From positions 3,844,001-3,908,000 of the forward strand of contig NZ_CP066129.1 in assembly GCF_019242955.1 (NCBI RefSeq): DNA of 64,000 nt, given 5' to 3'. The notes beneath the pieces are model-generated. The model did no database searches and had not been told where the DNA came from. It was given only the letters and a program-made list of their open reading frames with translations. Positions 54,716 to 63,832 of the stretch are shown one piece after another. The translations under genes and the position numbers were made by a program. This DNA is from Morganella morganii (lineage in GTDB: Bacteria > Pseudomonadota > Gammaproteobacteria > Enterobacterales > Enterobacteriaceae). How positions within the stretch are numbered: position 1 is the first letter of the stretch; every line of letters begins with the position of its first letter.

Positions 54716-57700
54716 GTGCGCCTGATTATCTCATTTTTACTGGCGGTTTTTCTTTTCTCCCCGCTGACAGCGGTATATGCGGCATCGGATATTAACGAGC
54801 CGCAGATCCGCCAGGAACTCAAGCGGATTGAGAGCAGCAAAGATCCGAAAGATATTGAGATGGCTCAGGCGTTACAGGCGACCCTGAACTGGCTTGCAGA
54901 CAGTAAAGCCGCGGATGAGCGGGCACAGAGCTATCAGGACACCATTGATAACTTCCCGAAGCTGGTCAGGGAACTGCGCCAGCAACTGCTGGAAGAGAGT
55001 GATTCTCCGGCCAAAATTCTGACCACCCGCCCTATCAGCGACCTCGAGCAGCAGACTATCCAGCTCAGCGGACAGTTACTGGAGCAGGGACGGCAGTTAC
55101 AGCAGGAACAGGATAAAAACCGCGAAATCAGCGATTCCCTGACGCTTCTGCCTCAGCAGCAGTCCGAAGCCCGCCGTCTGCTCAATGAAGCCACGTCCCG
55201 CCAGCAGGGACTGACAACCCCGCTGACACCGCTTGCCGAGGCTCAGTCCACGCTGGCCGCAGCTGAAGTACAGGCGCGCAAAGCGACAGTCAATGAGCTG
55301 GAACTGGCACAGCTTTCTGCCAATAACCGCCAGGAACTGACCCGTATCCGCCTCGAACTGCTGCGTAAACGCTATCAGCGGCTGGATCTCGAGCTTCAGC
55401 AACTGCGCAGTGTACTGAACGGTAAACGCCAGCAGAAAGCCGAGCTGGCTCTGGAACGTACCGAACTGCTGGCTGAACAGGCCGGTGATTTACCGCCGTT
55501 CCTGAAAGAACAGGTTGATATCAACCGCGAGTTGTCGCAGGTACTGAATGATCAGGCCGTGCACATGAGTGATATCGGGGAAATGCAGCGCCAGGCGGCA
55601 ACCGATATCCAGAAAGCACGCCAGGTTCTCGGTACCATTCAGGAACAGGCGCAGTGGCTGAACGGCTCAACAGCACTGGGGGAAGCCCTGCGGGCGCAGC
55701 TCAGCCGTCTGCCGGATATGCCGAAACCCCAGCAGCTGGATAAAGAAATCACCGACCTGCGCGTTGAGCGTCTGAAATATGAAAATATGCTTGATGCCCT
55801 GTCCGGTGATAATAATGAACCGGATACTTCACAGACAACCTCGCTCCCGGCTGATCAGGCCTCGCTGTATCAGCAGCTGGTTGACAACCGCAAAGAATTG
55901 CTCGGCTCCCTGCTCTCCGGTTACGACACCGAAATTCTGGAGCTGACCAAGCTCAAAGTGACCACCAGCCAGCTCAGTGATGTACTGGCTGAAGTCCGCG
56001 ATGATACACACCGTTATCTGTTCTGGGTGGCGGATGCCACCCCGGTTTCCCTCAATTACCCGATTGAAGTACTGACCAGCCTGACCAAACTGCTGTCTCT
56101 GGATACCCTGGCGCAGCTCGGCGGTGCGTTCAAAACGATGTTCTCATGGCAGAACAAAGAGATTTCACTCTATATTATCGGTACCCTGCTGCTGGCTATT
56201 TTCGGCCTGAACTACCGCCGTCATTACCAGGCATTTCTGGACAGAACCAGCCAGCGCATCGGTAAAGTGACACTGGATCGCTTCTCCATCACGCTGCGTA
56301 CCCTGTTCTGGTCTGTACTTGTCTCTCTGCCGCTGCCGGTGCTGTGGTCGGCTATCGGCTACGGATTACAGAATGCCTGGCAGTATCCGATGGCAAAAGC
56401 AATCGGCGACGGTGTCAGCGCCACCACACCGGTTCTGTGGCTGTTTATGTTCTGTGCAACCTTTGCCCGTCCGAACGGCCTGTTTACCGCACAGTTCCGC
56501 TGGCCGGAAGCCCGTGTCAAACGGGCGATGCGCTTCTATCAGCTTTCTATTTTTGTCATTGTGCCGCTGATGATGGCAATGACCACCTTCGAATACTTTA
56601 ATGACCGGGAATTCGCCCCGACACTCGGCCGCCTCTGCTTCCTGCTGCTGTGTGCCGCACTGTTTATTATTACCAGCAGCCTGCGCCGCGCGGGGGTTCC
56701 GCTCTATCTTGACCGTCACGGCAGCGGTGACAATGCGGTCAGCAAAGGTATGTGGTGGCTGCTTCTGCTGGCACCGGTTGTGGCGGCCATTTCGGCTCTG
56801 CTCGGCTATCTGGCAACCTCACAGGCACTGCTGGGCCGTCTGGAAACGTCGGTTGCTATCTGGTTTATGCTGCTGGTGGTCTATAACATCATCACCCGCT
56901 GGATGCTGATCCAGCGCCGCCGGATTGCCTTTGAACGCGCCAAACAGCGCCGTGCTGAAATCCTGGCGCAGCGGGCAAAAAGTGATGACGACAGCAGCGT
57001 GAACAGCAATGCCAACAGTGCTGAAGGCGTGATTGATATTGAAGAGCAGGTCATTGACCTCGACACTATCAGTGCGCAGTCTGTCGGGCTGGTCCGCTCC
57101 ATCCTGACGATGATTGCCCTGGTGTCCTGTATTCTGCTCTGGTCAGAACTGCACACCGCGTTCTCCTTCCTGGAAAATATCCGGCTGTGGGATGTCAGCA
57201 GCAGTATTAACGGCGTGGATACTCTCCAGCCCATCACACTCGGCTCTGTCTTTGTCGCCATTCTGGTGATTATCATCACCACGCAACTGGTACGAAACCT
57301 CCCCGCCCTGCTGGAACTGGCGCTGTTACAGCACCTGGATCTGACACCGGGTACCGGGTACGCCATCACCACCCTGACCAAGTACGCGATAACGCTGGTC
57401 GGGGGGATTGTCGGATTCTCGCTGATCGGTATTGAATGGTCGAAAATGCAGTGGTTTGTAACAGCGATGGGTGTCGGGCTGGGCTTTGGTTTGCAGGAAA
57501 TTTTCGCCAACATCGTTTCCGGTCTGATGATCCTGTTTGAAAAACCAATCCGTATCGGCGATACCGTGACTATCCGTGACCTGACCGGCAGCATCACACG
57601 TATCAACACCCGTGCCACCACGCTGACAGACTGGGACCGCAAAGAGATTATCGTCCCGAACAAAGCCTTTATCACCGAACAGTTTATTAACTGGTCGCTC

Positions 57701-58078
57701 TCGGATACCGTCACCCGTATCGTCCTGACGATCCCGGTACCGGCGGAAGCCAATCCGGAACAGGTCACTATTCTGCTGCTGATGGCAGCACAGGACTCCG
57801 CGATGATTCTGGATACACCAAACCCGGAAGCCTACCTGGTTGATTTGCAACAGGGTATTCAGATCTTCGAACTGCGTGCTTACGCAGCTGAAATGGGACA
57901 CCGCCTGCCGGCACGTCATGAAATTCATCAGAATATCCTGCGCAGCTTCGCGGAAAACAACATCATTCTGCCGTTCCCGCCGTTTGAGGCGCGTGTGGAT
58001 ATGGTGGGTAACATCCTGCGCAGCGGCACTAAAAACCTGTCGGGCCGTAACCCGATGCGGAAATCAGGCGGGTTGTGA
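54716..58078 (+). CDS. mscM: Miniconductance mechanosensitive channel MscM
   Basis: MscM is a large MscS-family channel that releases solutes under hypoosmotic stress. The GTG start at 54716 gives 1120 residues. A signal peptide (about 1-22) is followed by a long periplasmic coiled-coil domain (about 25-480), a set of transmembrane segments (about 485-905), the pore-lining TM3 region with GLGFGLQEIFANIVSGLMIL, and the C-terminal MscS beta and alpha/beta domains. An acidic linker with SSVNSNANSAEG lies before the final membrane block. It is cotranscribed with psd. Confidence 0.95.
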   Translation: MRLIISFLLAVFLFSPLTAVYAASDINEPQIRQELKRIESSKDPKDIEMAQALQATLNWLADSKAADERAQSYQDTIDNFPKLVRELRQQLLEESDSPAKILTTRPISDLEQQTIQLSGQLLEQGRQLQQEQDKNREISDSLTLLPQQQSEARRLLNEATSRQQGLTTPLTPLAEAQSTLAAAEVQARKATVNELELAQLSANNRQELTRIRLELLRKRYQRLDLELQQLRSVLNGKRQQKAELALERTELLAEQAGDLPPFLKEQVDINRELSQVLNDQAVHMSDIGEMQRQAATDIQKARQVLGTIQEQAQWLNGSTALGEALRAQLSRLPDMPKPQQLDKEITDLRVERLKYENMLDALSGDNNEPDTSQTTSLPADQASLYQQLVDNRKELLGSLLSGYDTEILELTKLKVTTSQLSDVLAEVRDDTHRYLFWVADATPVSLNYPIEVLTSLTKLLSLDTLAQLGGAFKTMFSWQNKEISLYIIGTLLLAIFGLNYRRHYQAFLDRTSQRIGKVTLDRFSITLRTLFWSVLVSLPLPVLWSAIGYGLQNAWQYPMAKAIGDGVSATTPVLWLFMFCATFARPNGLFTAQFRWPEARVKRAMRFYQLSIFVIVPLMMAMTTFEYFNDREFAPTLGRLCFLLLCAALFIITSSLRRAGVPLYLDRHGSGDNAVSKGMWWLLLLAPVVAAISALLGYLATSQALLGRLETSVAIWFMLLVVYNIITRWMLIQRRRIAFERAKQRRAEILAQRAKSDDDSSVNSNANSAEGVIDIEEQVIDLDTISAQSVGLVRSILTMIALVSCILLWSELHTAFSFLENIRLWDVSSSINGVDTLQPITLGSVFVAILVIIITTQLVRNLPALLELALLQHLDLTPGTGYAITTLTKYAITLVGGIVGFSLIGIEWSKMQWFVTAMGVGLGFGLQEIFANIVSGLMILFEKPIRIGDTVTIRDLTGSITRINTRATTLTDWDRKEIIVPNKAFITEQFINWSLSDTVTRIVLTIPVPAEANPEQVTILLLMAAQDSAMILDTPNPEAYLVDLQQGIQIFELRAYAAEMGHRLPARHEIHQNILRSFAENNIILPFPPFEARVDMVGNILRSGTKNLSGRNPMRKSGGL

Positions 58079-58090
58079 TAACCGGTAAAG

Positions 58091-58153
58091 CCAGATAATA
58101 AAATTTAAGATATACTGCTGACAGTGATTCTTCATCTTAAATAGATTATCTGG
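58091..58153. repeat. Long bipartite inverted repeat after mscM
   Basis: Two nested arms pair: CCAGATAAT with ATTATCTGG and ATTTAAGAT with ATCTTAAAT, separated by short unpaired gaps. The element lies at the border between mscM and an AT-rich accessory patch. It may terminate mscM transcription or mark the edge of an insertion. Confidence 0.55.
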
Positions 58154-58170
58154 CAACCATTTTAAATAAA

Positions 58171-58320
58171 ATGAATACAAGTAAGTTAAATTTAGGATGG
58201 TGGAATATTGGTATATCTCCGCCAATACGCTCCCATGAGACAAAAAGAACTGACGCTATTACTTTAGCAGGTAATTATATAACGCAGTTCATTCAGCAGC
58301 GAGAGCTATTTTTTTTCTGA
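58171..58320 (+). pseudogene. Truncated endonuclease/exonuclease/phosphatase-like N-terminal fragment
   Basis: A 49-codon frame reads MNTSKLNLGWWNIGISPPIR and continues through a helix (TDAITLAGNYITQFIQQREL) before stopping in an eight-T run. The WWN beta-strand followed by SPP and a helix is typical of the first 45 residues of nucleases of the EEP fold, in which the Asn helps bind metal. Nothing downstream continues that fold. I read it as the remnant of a nuclease gene deleted after its first 48 codons. Removing one T would fuse it in frame to the next gene. Family assignment is tentative. Confidence 0.45.
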
Positions 58321-58327
58321 TTACATT

Positions 58328-58768
58328 ATGAGTGATAACGACGATATCCTGAATTCAATTAAAAGTTCGTTTCAAAGTGCATTAAATATTGTAGCGATAA
58401 AGGAAAACATTGAATCTGAAGTATTTTATATACTTAACTTAGTTAAAGAATCAACAAGTAACATTGTATATCCGGAAATTAAAAACATTGATAAAGATGA
58501 TATACTATTAAACATGATTTCAGCATATGCAATATATGATAAAGCTATTTATCTGAAAAGTGAAACTAACCCAAAGATAAAACATCTTTTATGTGAATAT
58601 TCATTAAGTAAATCAACCGGATTTCCGGTAACAGTACGATATAAAAACGAAGAATTTTCTTGTAATACAATAGATATTTTAAAGTCAACATTAAAAGATA
58701 TTTTAACTACACCCGAAACAGCAATGGCTATGGCTAATTTATTTAATGGTAAAGATGCAGATTATTAA
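58328..58768 (+). CDS. Unknown accessory protein, 146 residues
   Basis: I do not recognise this protein. It is very AT-rich compared with its neighbours and mostly helical by composition, starting MSDNDDILNSIKSSFQSALN and ending LFNGKDADY. No signal peptide or membrane segment is visible. There is no clear ribosome binding site, and the ATG is seven bases after the stop of the upstream nuclease-like remnant, so translation may have been coupled to that gene. It is probably the second gene of a horizontally acquired pair whose first gene has been lost. It lies between mscM and yigL. Confidence 0.6.
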   Translation: MSDNDDILNSIKSSFQSALNIVAIKENIESEVFYILNLVKESTSNIVYPEIKNIDKDDILLNMISAYAIYDKAIYLKSETNPKIKHLLCEYSLSKSTGFPVTVRYKNEEFSCNTIDILKSTLKDILTTPETAMAMANLFNGKDADY

Positions 58769-58795
58769 TACTACCGATTATTGCAATCTGAAAGA

Positions 58796-58832
58796 AATAA
58801 ACCGCCGGAAGAATAACATCCGGCGGTTTTCT
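58796..58832. terminator. Bidirectional terminator between the unknown gene and yigL
   Basis: AAACCGCCGG/CCGGCGGTTT stem with an eleven-base loop; T residues on the right and A residues on the left allow termination from either side of the convergent genes. Confidence 0.8.
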
Positions 58833-58851
58833 GTGTATCTGAATATACGAT

Positions 58852-59655
58852 TTACTGCTGATATAACCGGCGCAGGTAATGGGCGACGGCGTCATCCGCA
58901 TTAGAACCGATCACTTCCATCTCCGGCAGAATATCTTTCAGACGCTGATGCGCTCCCGCCATAATGCAGCCTTTTCCTGCCATTTCCAGCATTTCGCGGT
59001 CATTCATACCATCACCGAAAGCGATGCAGTCATTCAGACGGTAACCCAGTGATTCTGCGACCTGCTGCAGTGCCTCACCTTTTGAGACACCGCCGGCCAT
59101 CACTTCCAGGCAGCTGCGCAGCGAGAAACTGACATTCACTCTGTTACCGAAACGCACACGGATTTTTGCTTCCAGCGCGACAAGTTTCTCGTGGTCATCA
59201 CAGGTGAAGTAGACTTTGCAGACCTGATCCACCGGAAAATCATTGCGGTCGAACAGTTCATACATAAAAACAGATTCCTGGAAAAACTCTTTCTGTTCAG
59301 GGCTTTCCCGGTTGATCATCCAGCCGTCACCGCGGTAATAGTTGGTGAGGATATCCGGATTATCAAACTCCATCAGGCACAGCTCGCGGACCACATCCGG
59401 GTCCACATCATGACTGAATACCAGCTCACCTTTGGTGTTGTGTACCCGCGCGCCATTGGAGGTGATCATAAACGCATCAATTCCCAGCGCATCACGGATC
59501 TGCGCCACATCCACATGATGGCGGCCGGTGGCAAAAACAAAATGCACGCCTTTATTGATGGTCAGCAGGCGGAGGGTTTCCTTGGTGTAGGGGGTTAAAC
59601 TGTGGGCAGGTGATAATAACGTTCCGTCTAAATCTGAAGCAACCACATGATACAT
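58852..59655 (-). CDS. yigL: HAD-family sugar/pyridoxal phosphatase YigL
   Basis: YigL is a Cof-type HAD hydrolase; the E. coli enzyme dephosphorylates pyridoxal phosphate and sugar phosphates. The ATG at 59653-59655, with AGGA eight bases upstream, gives 267 residues starting MYHVVASDLDGTLLSPAHSL with the catalytic DxD. Motif II ATGRHH, the KG of motif III in GGVSKGEALQQV and motif IV IAFGDGMNDREML are present, with a type IIB cap. A TTG two codons upstream is less likely. It lies downstream of pldB. Confidence 0.94.
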   Translation of the reverse strand: MYHVVASDLDGTLLSPAHSLTPYTKETLRLLTINKGVHFVFATGRHHVDVAQIRDALGIDAFMITSNGARVHNTKGELVFSHDVDPDVVRELCLMEFDNPDILTNYYRGDGWMINRESPEQKEFFQESVFMYELFDRNDFPVDQVCKVYFTCDDHEKLVALEAKIRVRFGNRVNVSFSLRSCLEVMAGGVSKGEALQQVAESLGYRLNDCIAFGDGMNDREMLEMAGKGCIMAGAHQRLKDILPEMEVIGSNADDAVAHYLRRLYQQ

Positions 59656-59676
59656 ATGCAAATTCCTGAAAATTGA

Positions 59677-60678
59677 TTAGTGGAGTCCGAAAAAATGACA
59701 AATCGCATTGAGCGCGACAGCGCGCAACGCGTCTTCTTCGAACAGGATCTCGTGATAAGCTCCCTCAAACGTCAGAGGCATATGTTCTTCTTCTTGTCCT
59801 GTCCGGGCTTTACGGCGGTTTTCGCAGAAAGCCAGCAACTCCCGATTGTCCACCACCTTATCTTCTGATGCCATCAGCACCATCAGCGGGGTGTTTATCT
59901 CTCCCGCCCGCGCAATTATCTTCTGTCCGATATCAATGCTTTCGCGTAACCAGTGATACGTGGGTCCGCCGAGACGTAAAGCAGGATAGTCAGCATAACA
60001 GCGCAGGTAACGCCGGTACCGCGGGTAGCTGTGGGTCAGCATGTTGATTAAAAACGGCAACGGCTGCCACTTCCCGGTTGATACCGCATACTCATTGCGT
60101 TCCGACGGCCGTTTATCGGCGCGGTTCACAATCATATTGGCCAGCCACATCGGCATCGGTAAATTAATGCCGAACATCGGGGCACATAACACCGCGGCAC
60201 GGAAAGTATCCGGCTCGCGTAACAGATAACCGCCGAGTATCGCACTGCCCATCGAGTGTGCCAGTGCATAGCGGTACGCATAATCTTTCTCCGCCAGCGC
60301 GATTTTCGTGAACTGAGAAAAATCATCAATATAGTCGTCGAAACGTTCGACATGGCCTTTTTGCGGATCATCCAGCATCCGGCCGGAAAGCCCCTGCCCC
60401 CGGTGATCCATAATAAAGACATCAAAACCGAGGTGGAAAAAATCGTACAGCACTTCCGGATATTTGACGTAGCTTTCGCTGCGCCCGGAACTGATGACCA
60501 GCACTTTGTCATGCACAGGATCAGTAAACTGCACATAACGGATAGTGACATCATCCGTGCCCTGAAATGTCCGCTCATCCCGCCGGTTCCAGAAATCAAG
60601 TAACGGGCCGTTAACGAAAGCCGAATACTCCGCTTCGCGTTCCAGCCAGCTTGCTTTCAGGGTGTCCGGTGGCAGCAT
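59677..60678 (-). CDS. pldB: Lysophospholipase L2
   Basis: PldB is an inner-membrane-associated alpha/beta hydrolase that degrades lysophospholipids. The 333-residue product shows the oxyanion region MDHRGQGLSGRML, the nucleophile elbow AHSMGSAILGGY (Ser in HSMG), a late Asp in LMASEDKVVDNRE and a His in FEGAYHEILFEED, forming a plausible catalytic triad. No signal peptide is evident. It is between recQ and yigL; the rhtB and rhtC genes that separate recQ from pldB in E. coli are absent. Confidence 0.94.
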   Translation of the reverse strand: MLPPDTLKASWLEREAEYSAFVNGPLLDFWNRRDERTFQGTDDVTIRYVQFTDPVHDKVLVISSGRSESYVKYPEVLYDFFHLGFDVFIMDHRGQGLSGRMLDDPQKGHVERFDDYIDDFSQFTKIALAEKDYAYRYALAHSMGSAILGGYLLREPDTFRAAVLCAPMFGINLPMPMWLANMIVNRADKRPSERNEYAVSTGKWQPLPFLINMLTHSYPRYRRYLRCYADYPALRLGGPTYHWLRESIDIGQKIIARAGEINTPLMVLMASEDKVVDNRELLAFCENRRKARTGQEEEHMPLTFEGAYHEILFEEDALRAVALNAICHFFGLH

Positions 60679-60689
60679 AGGGTGCTCCT

Positions 60690-62516
60690 CTAGTCATCGA
60701 ATCCGGTAAGATGCTCGCGGATAAGGGCCATAAATGCATCGCCGAATCGTTCCAGTTTCCGCTCTCCGACGCCATTTATCAAGAGTAAATCATTTGCCCT
60801 GACCGGGCACTGCTCCGCCATTTCAATCAGTGTGGCGTCGTTAAAGACCACAAACGGCGGGATATTTTCTTCGTCAGCGATGGATTTGCGCAGCTTGCGC
60901 AGTTTCGCGAACAGTTTTTTGTCGTAATTACCACCGTAACTGCGGGCGGTCTGGCGTGGTTTGATATTCTGTATCCGTGGTACCGCGAGTTGCAGCGGAA
61001 CTTCACCCCGCAGCACCGGGCGGGCGGATTCGGTTAATTGTAACGCAGAATAATTGACGATGTTTTGCGTTATCAGCCCTAAGTGGATCAGCTGACGAAG
61101 CACACTGACCCAGTGCTCCTGACTTTTGTCTTTACCGATACCGTAAACCGCGAGTTTATCGTGCCCGTATTCGCGGATCCGCTGGTTATTCGAGCCGCGC
61201 AGCACATCCACAATATACCCCAGACCAAAGCGCTGTCCGGCGCGGTAGATACAGGATAACGCCTGCTGAGCCTCAAGCAGCCCGTCATACTGTTTCGGCG
61301 GATCAAGACAGATATCGCAGTTACCGCACGGCGTCTGGCGGTTCTCGCCGAAATAATTCAGTAATACCAGACGGCGGCAGGTCTGAGCCTGGGCAAAAGC
61401 GCCCATCGCATTCAGTTTGTGCTGCTCGATATCTTTCTGCGGTCCGGCCGGTTTTTCATCCAGACAGCGGCGCAGCCACGCCATATCCGCCGGATCATAA
61501 AACAGAACCGCTTCCGCACTGACGCCGTCACGTCCGGCGCGGCCGGTTTCCTGGTAATAGGATTCAATATTACGCGGGATATCAAAGTGCGCGACAAACC
61601 GGACGTTGGATTTGTTAATCCCCATACCAAACGCCACCGTGGCCACCACAACCTGCAAGTTGTCCTTGAGAAAGGCATCCTGAACCCATTCACGCTGTGA
61701 ATTATCCAGGCCGGCATGATACGCCGCAACACTCAGCCCGCGTTTTTGCAGGCGGGCGGCGACATCTTCCACTTTATTACGGCTGTTACAGTAAATAATG
61801 CCGCACTGGCCTTTCTGACCGCGGACAAACATCCAGAGCTGATCAAACGCTTTATATTTTTCCACCAGCGTGTAACGGATATTCGGGCGGTCAAAGCTGC
61901 TGATGTGGATCAGCGGGTCGCTTAAACGCAGCCGCGAGCAGATATCAGAGCGCGTGGTGTTATCAGCAGTCGCTGTCAGGGCAATCACCGGCACACCCGG
62001 CAGATGCTGGCGTAATTCACCTATCGCGCAGTATTCCGGACGGAAATCATGACCCCATTGTGAGATACAGTGCGCTTCATCCACTGCCAGCAGCGACGGC
62101 TGCCACTGCTGTAACTGGCGGATAAAGCTGCTCATCAGCAGGCGTTCCGGCGCCACATACAACAGTTTGATGCGGTTGCTGTGACACCCTTCCAGTACCT
62201 TCTGCTGTTCCTGCGGGGTCTGCGCCGAGTTCAGATAACCGGCATTCACGCCCAGCAGGCGCAGCTGATCGACCTGATCTTTCATCAGGGAAATCAGCGG
62301 TGACACCACCACTGTCAGCCCCGGCAGCATCAGTGCCGGAATCTGGTAACACAGTGATTTCCCGCCCCCCGTCGGCATGACCACCAGACAATCGCGTCCG
62401 CCGGTCACGGTATCGATAATATCGGATTGTCCGGCACGGAATTGCTGATAACCAAAGACCTGGCGCAGGATAGCGTCAGCGTCGGGCAGGGTATTGATGA
62501 CTTCAGCGGTAGACAC
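60690..62516 (-). CDS. recQ: ATP-dependent DNA helicase RecQ
   Basis: RecQ unwinds DNA 3'-5' in recombination and replication-fork repair. The 608-residue product has Walker A PTGGGKSLCYQIP, DEAH box DEAHCISQWGHDFRPEY with the aromatic loop, helicase motif VI QETGRAGRDG, the zinc-binding cysteines (CRR…CGNCDICLDPP), a winged-helix RQC domain and a C-terminal HRDC domain. Length matches E. coli (609). It starts upstream of pldB with an 11-base gap and is divergent from rarD. Confidence 0.97.
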   Translation of the reverse strand: MSTAEVINTLPDADAILRQVFGYQQFRAGQSDIIDTVTGGRDCLVVMPTGGGKSLCYQIPALMLPGLTVVVSPLISLMKDQVDQLRLLGVNAGYLNSAQTPQEQQKVLEGCHSNRIKLLYVAPERLLMSSFIRQLQQWQPSLLAVDEAHCISQWGHDFRPEYCAIGELRQHLPGVPVIALTATADNTTRSDICSRLRLSDPLIHISSFDRPNIRYTLVEKYKAFDQLWMFVRGQKGQCGIIYCNSRNKVEDVAARLQKRGLSVAAYHAGLDNSQREWVQDAFLKDNLQVVVATVAFGMGINKSNVRFVAHFDIPRNIESYYQETGRAGRDGVSAEAVLFYDPADMAWLRRCLDEKPAGPQKDIEQHKLNAMGAFAQAQTCRRLVLLNYFGENRQTPCGNCDICLDPPKQYDGLLEAQQALSCIYRAGQRFGLGYIVDVLRGSNNQRIREYGHDKLAVYGIGKDKSQEHWVSVLRQLIHLGLITQNIVNYSALQLTESARPVLRGEVPLQLAVPRIQNIKPRQTARSYGGNYDKKLFAKLRKLRKSIADEENIPPFVVFNDATLIEMAEQCPVRANDLLLINGVGERKLERFGDAFMALIREHLTGFDD

Positions 62517-62883
62517 GCAGCTCCTCAGGTGAAACAGAAATCCGGGCAGTGCATTCTGCCGGTGAAAAGATGCTTCTATGCTAGCTCAGTTTGCCATCAG
62601 ATAACAGACTATCCGCACGGACGGTGATAATATTCGATCGGTGCTGAGTTTTTTTACGCACACCTGCTGGTGTAATTTTGTGATGCACGTTAGACTTTCA
62701 CATCTTTTTAACGTCTTTACTGCTATCCGGCGTATCGCAGGCGATCACATTTTACGAATAATTAATTAATGACGTGATTAATCACGTTGTAACTATATAA
62801 TTTCAAGGCGATGTGATTTCAATGTGAAAGTGATCGCACCGGCAGGTATCTTCTTTCCTTTTTTCTTTCAGACTTGGACTATC
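62517..62883. other. Divergent recQ-rarD regulatory region
   Basis: This 367-base region has no credible gene. It contains a small dyad ACACC-n4-GGTGT at 62660-62673 and a perfect 16-base palindrome at 62772-62787 just before a TATAAT (62796-62801), so it probably holds a regulated rarD promoter. Confidence 0.55.
62772..62787. promoter_or_regulatory. Perfect 16-base palindrome overlapping the predicted rarD -35 region
   Basis: ACGTGATTAATCACGT is fully self-complementary and lies eight bases before a TATAAT box, where it would cover the -35 element. It does not fit the CRP spacing. A dedicated regulator binding here is inference. Confidence 0.45.
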
Positions 62884-63780
62884 ATGAGCCAGCAACAGAC
62901 CGTAAAAGGCGTCCTTTGTGCTCTCGGCGCTTACTTTATCTGGGGTATTGCCCCGGTATACTTCAAAATGATCCAACAGGTACCGGCGGATGAGATCCTG
63001 ACCCACCGGATTATCTGGTCATTCTTTTTTATGATCCTGCTGATCAGCGTATCACGCCAGTGGCCGCGTATCCGTCAGATTATCCGCCAGCCGAAGAAAA
63101 TCATGATCCTCGCGCTGACCGCCTGTATTATCGCCTCAAACTGGCTGATCTATATCTGGGCGGTGAACCACAACCATATGCTGGAAGCGAGTCTCGGGTA
63201 TTTTATTAACCCGCTGGTCAACGTTCTGTTCGGGATGCTCTTTCTCGGTGAACGTTTCCGCCGCCTGCAATGGTTTGCGGTGTGTCTCGCCTTTACCGGC
63301 GTATTGATCCAGCTCTGGCAGTTCGGCACCGTGCCGGTGATCGGGCTGAGTCTGGCCATGACATTCGGTCTGTATGGTCTGCTGCGTAAAAAGCTGGGGG
63401 TGGATGCCCAGGCGGGTATGCTGGTGGAAACCCTGTGGCTGCTGCCGGTTGCCGGTATTTATCTGCTTTTCTTCGCCAACAGCGCCACCAGCAATATGAC
63501 CATGAACAGTCTGACGCTGAATCTGCTGCTGATTGCGGCCGGGATTATCACCACCGTACCGCTGCTGCTGTTTACTGAGGCCGCTAATCATCTGCGTCTC
63601 TCCACGCTCGGCTTCTTCCAGTATATCGGCCCGACCCTGATGTTTGTGCTGGCAACCACCGCGTATGGCGAGGCCATTTCCGCCGAACGGCTGATCACGT
63701 TTGCCTTTATCTGGGCGGGACTGATTGTCTTTACACTGGATGCACTTTACACCCAGCGCCACCGTTACAAAAAAGCGTGA
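62884..63780 (+). CDS. rarD: EamA-family transporter RarD
   Basis: RarD is a DMT-superfamily protein with two EamA repeats; its physiological substrate is not established, and the E. coli gene is linked to chloramphenicol tolerance by name. The ATG at 62884 gives 298 residues starting MSQQQTVKGVLCALGAYFIW, with about ten hydrophobic segments and the family landmarks IAPVYFKMIQ, HRIIWSFFF and NHNHMLEASLGYFINPLVN. A 20-codon upstream extension is rejected. It is divergent from recQ. Confidence 0.93.
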   Translation: MSQQQTVKGVLCALGAYFIWGIAPVYFKMIQQVPADEILTHRIIWSFFFMILLISVSRQWPRIRQIIRQPKKIMILALTACIIASNWLIYIWAVNHNHMLEASLGYFINPLVNVLFGMLFLGERFRRLQWFAVCLAFTGVLIQLWQFGTVPVIGLSLAMTFGLYGLLRKKLGVDAQAGMLVETLWLLPVAGIYLLFFANSATSNMTMNSLTLNLLLIAAGIITTVPLLLFTEAANHLRLSTLGFFQYIGPTLMFVLATTAYGEAISAERLITFAFIWAGLIVFTLDALYTQRHRYKKA

Positions 63781-63790
63781 TACTCTGTAA

Positions 63791-63817
63791 GACAGCGCCG
63801 GGTCTGCCGGTGCTGTC
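63791..63817 (+). repeat. Hairpin just upstream of the DedA-like gene
   Basis: GACAGC/GCTGTC arms with an inner CCGG/CCGG pair form a compact hairpin between rarD and the next start codon. The Shine-Dalgarno GGAGG follows five bases later and no U-run is present, so it is unlikely to be a simple terminator. Confidence 0.45.
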
Positions 63818-63832
63818 TCCGGGAGGATAAAC

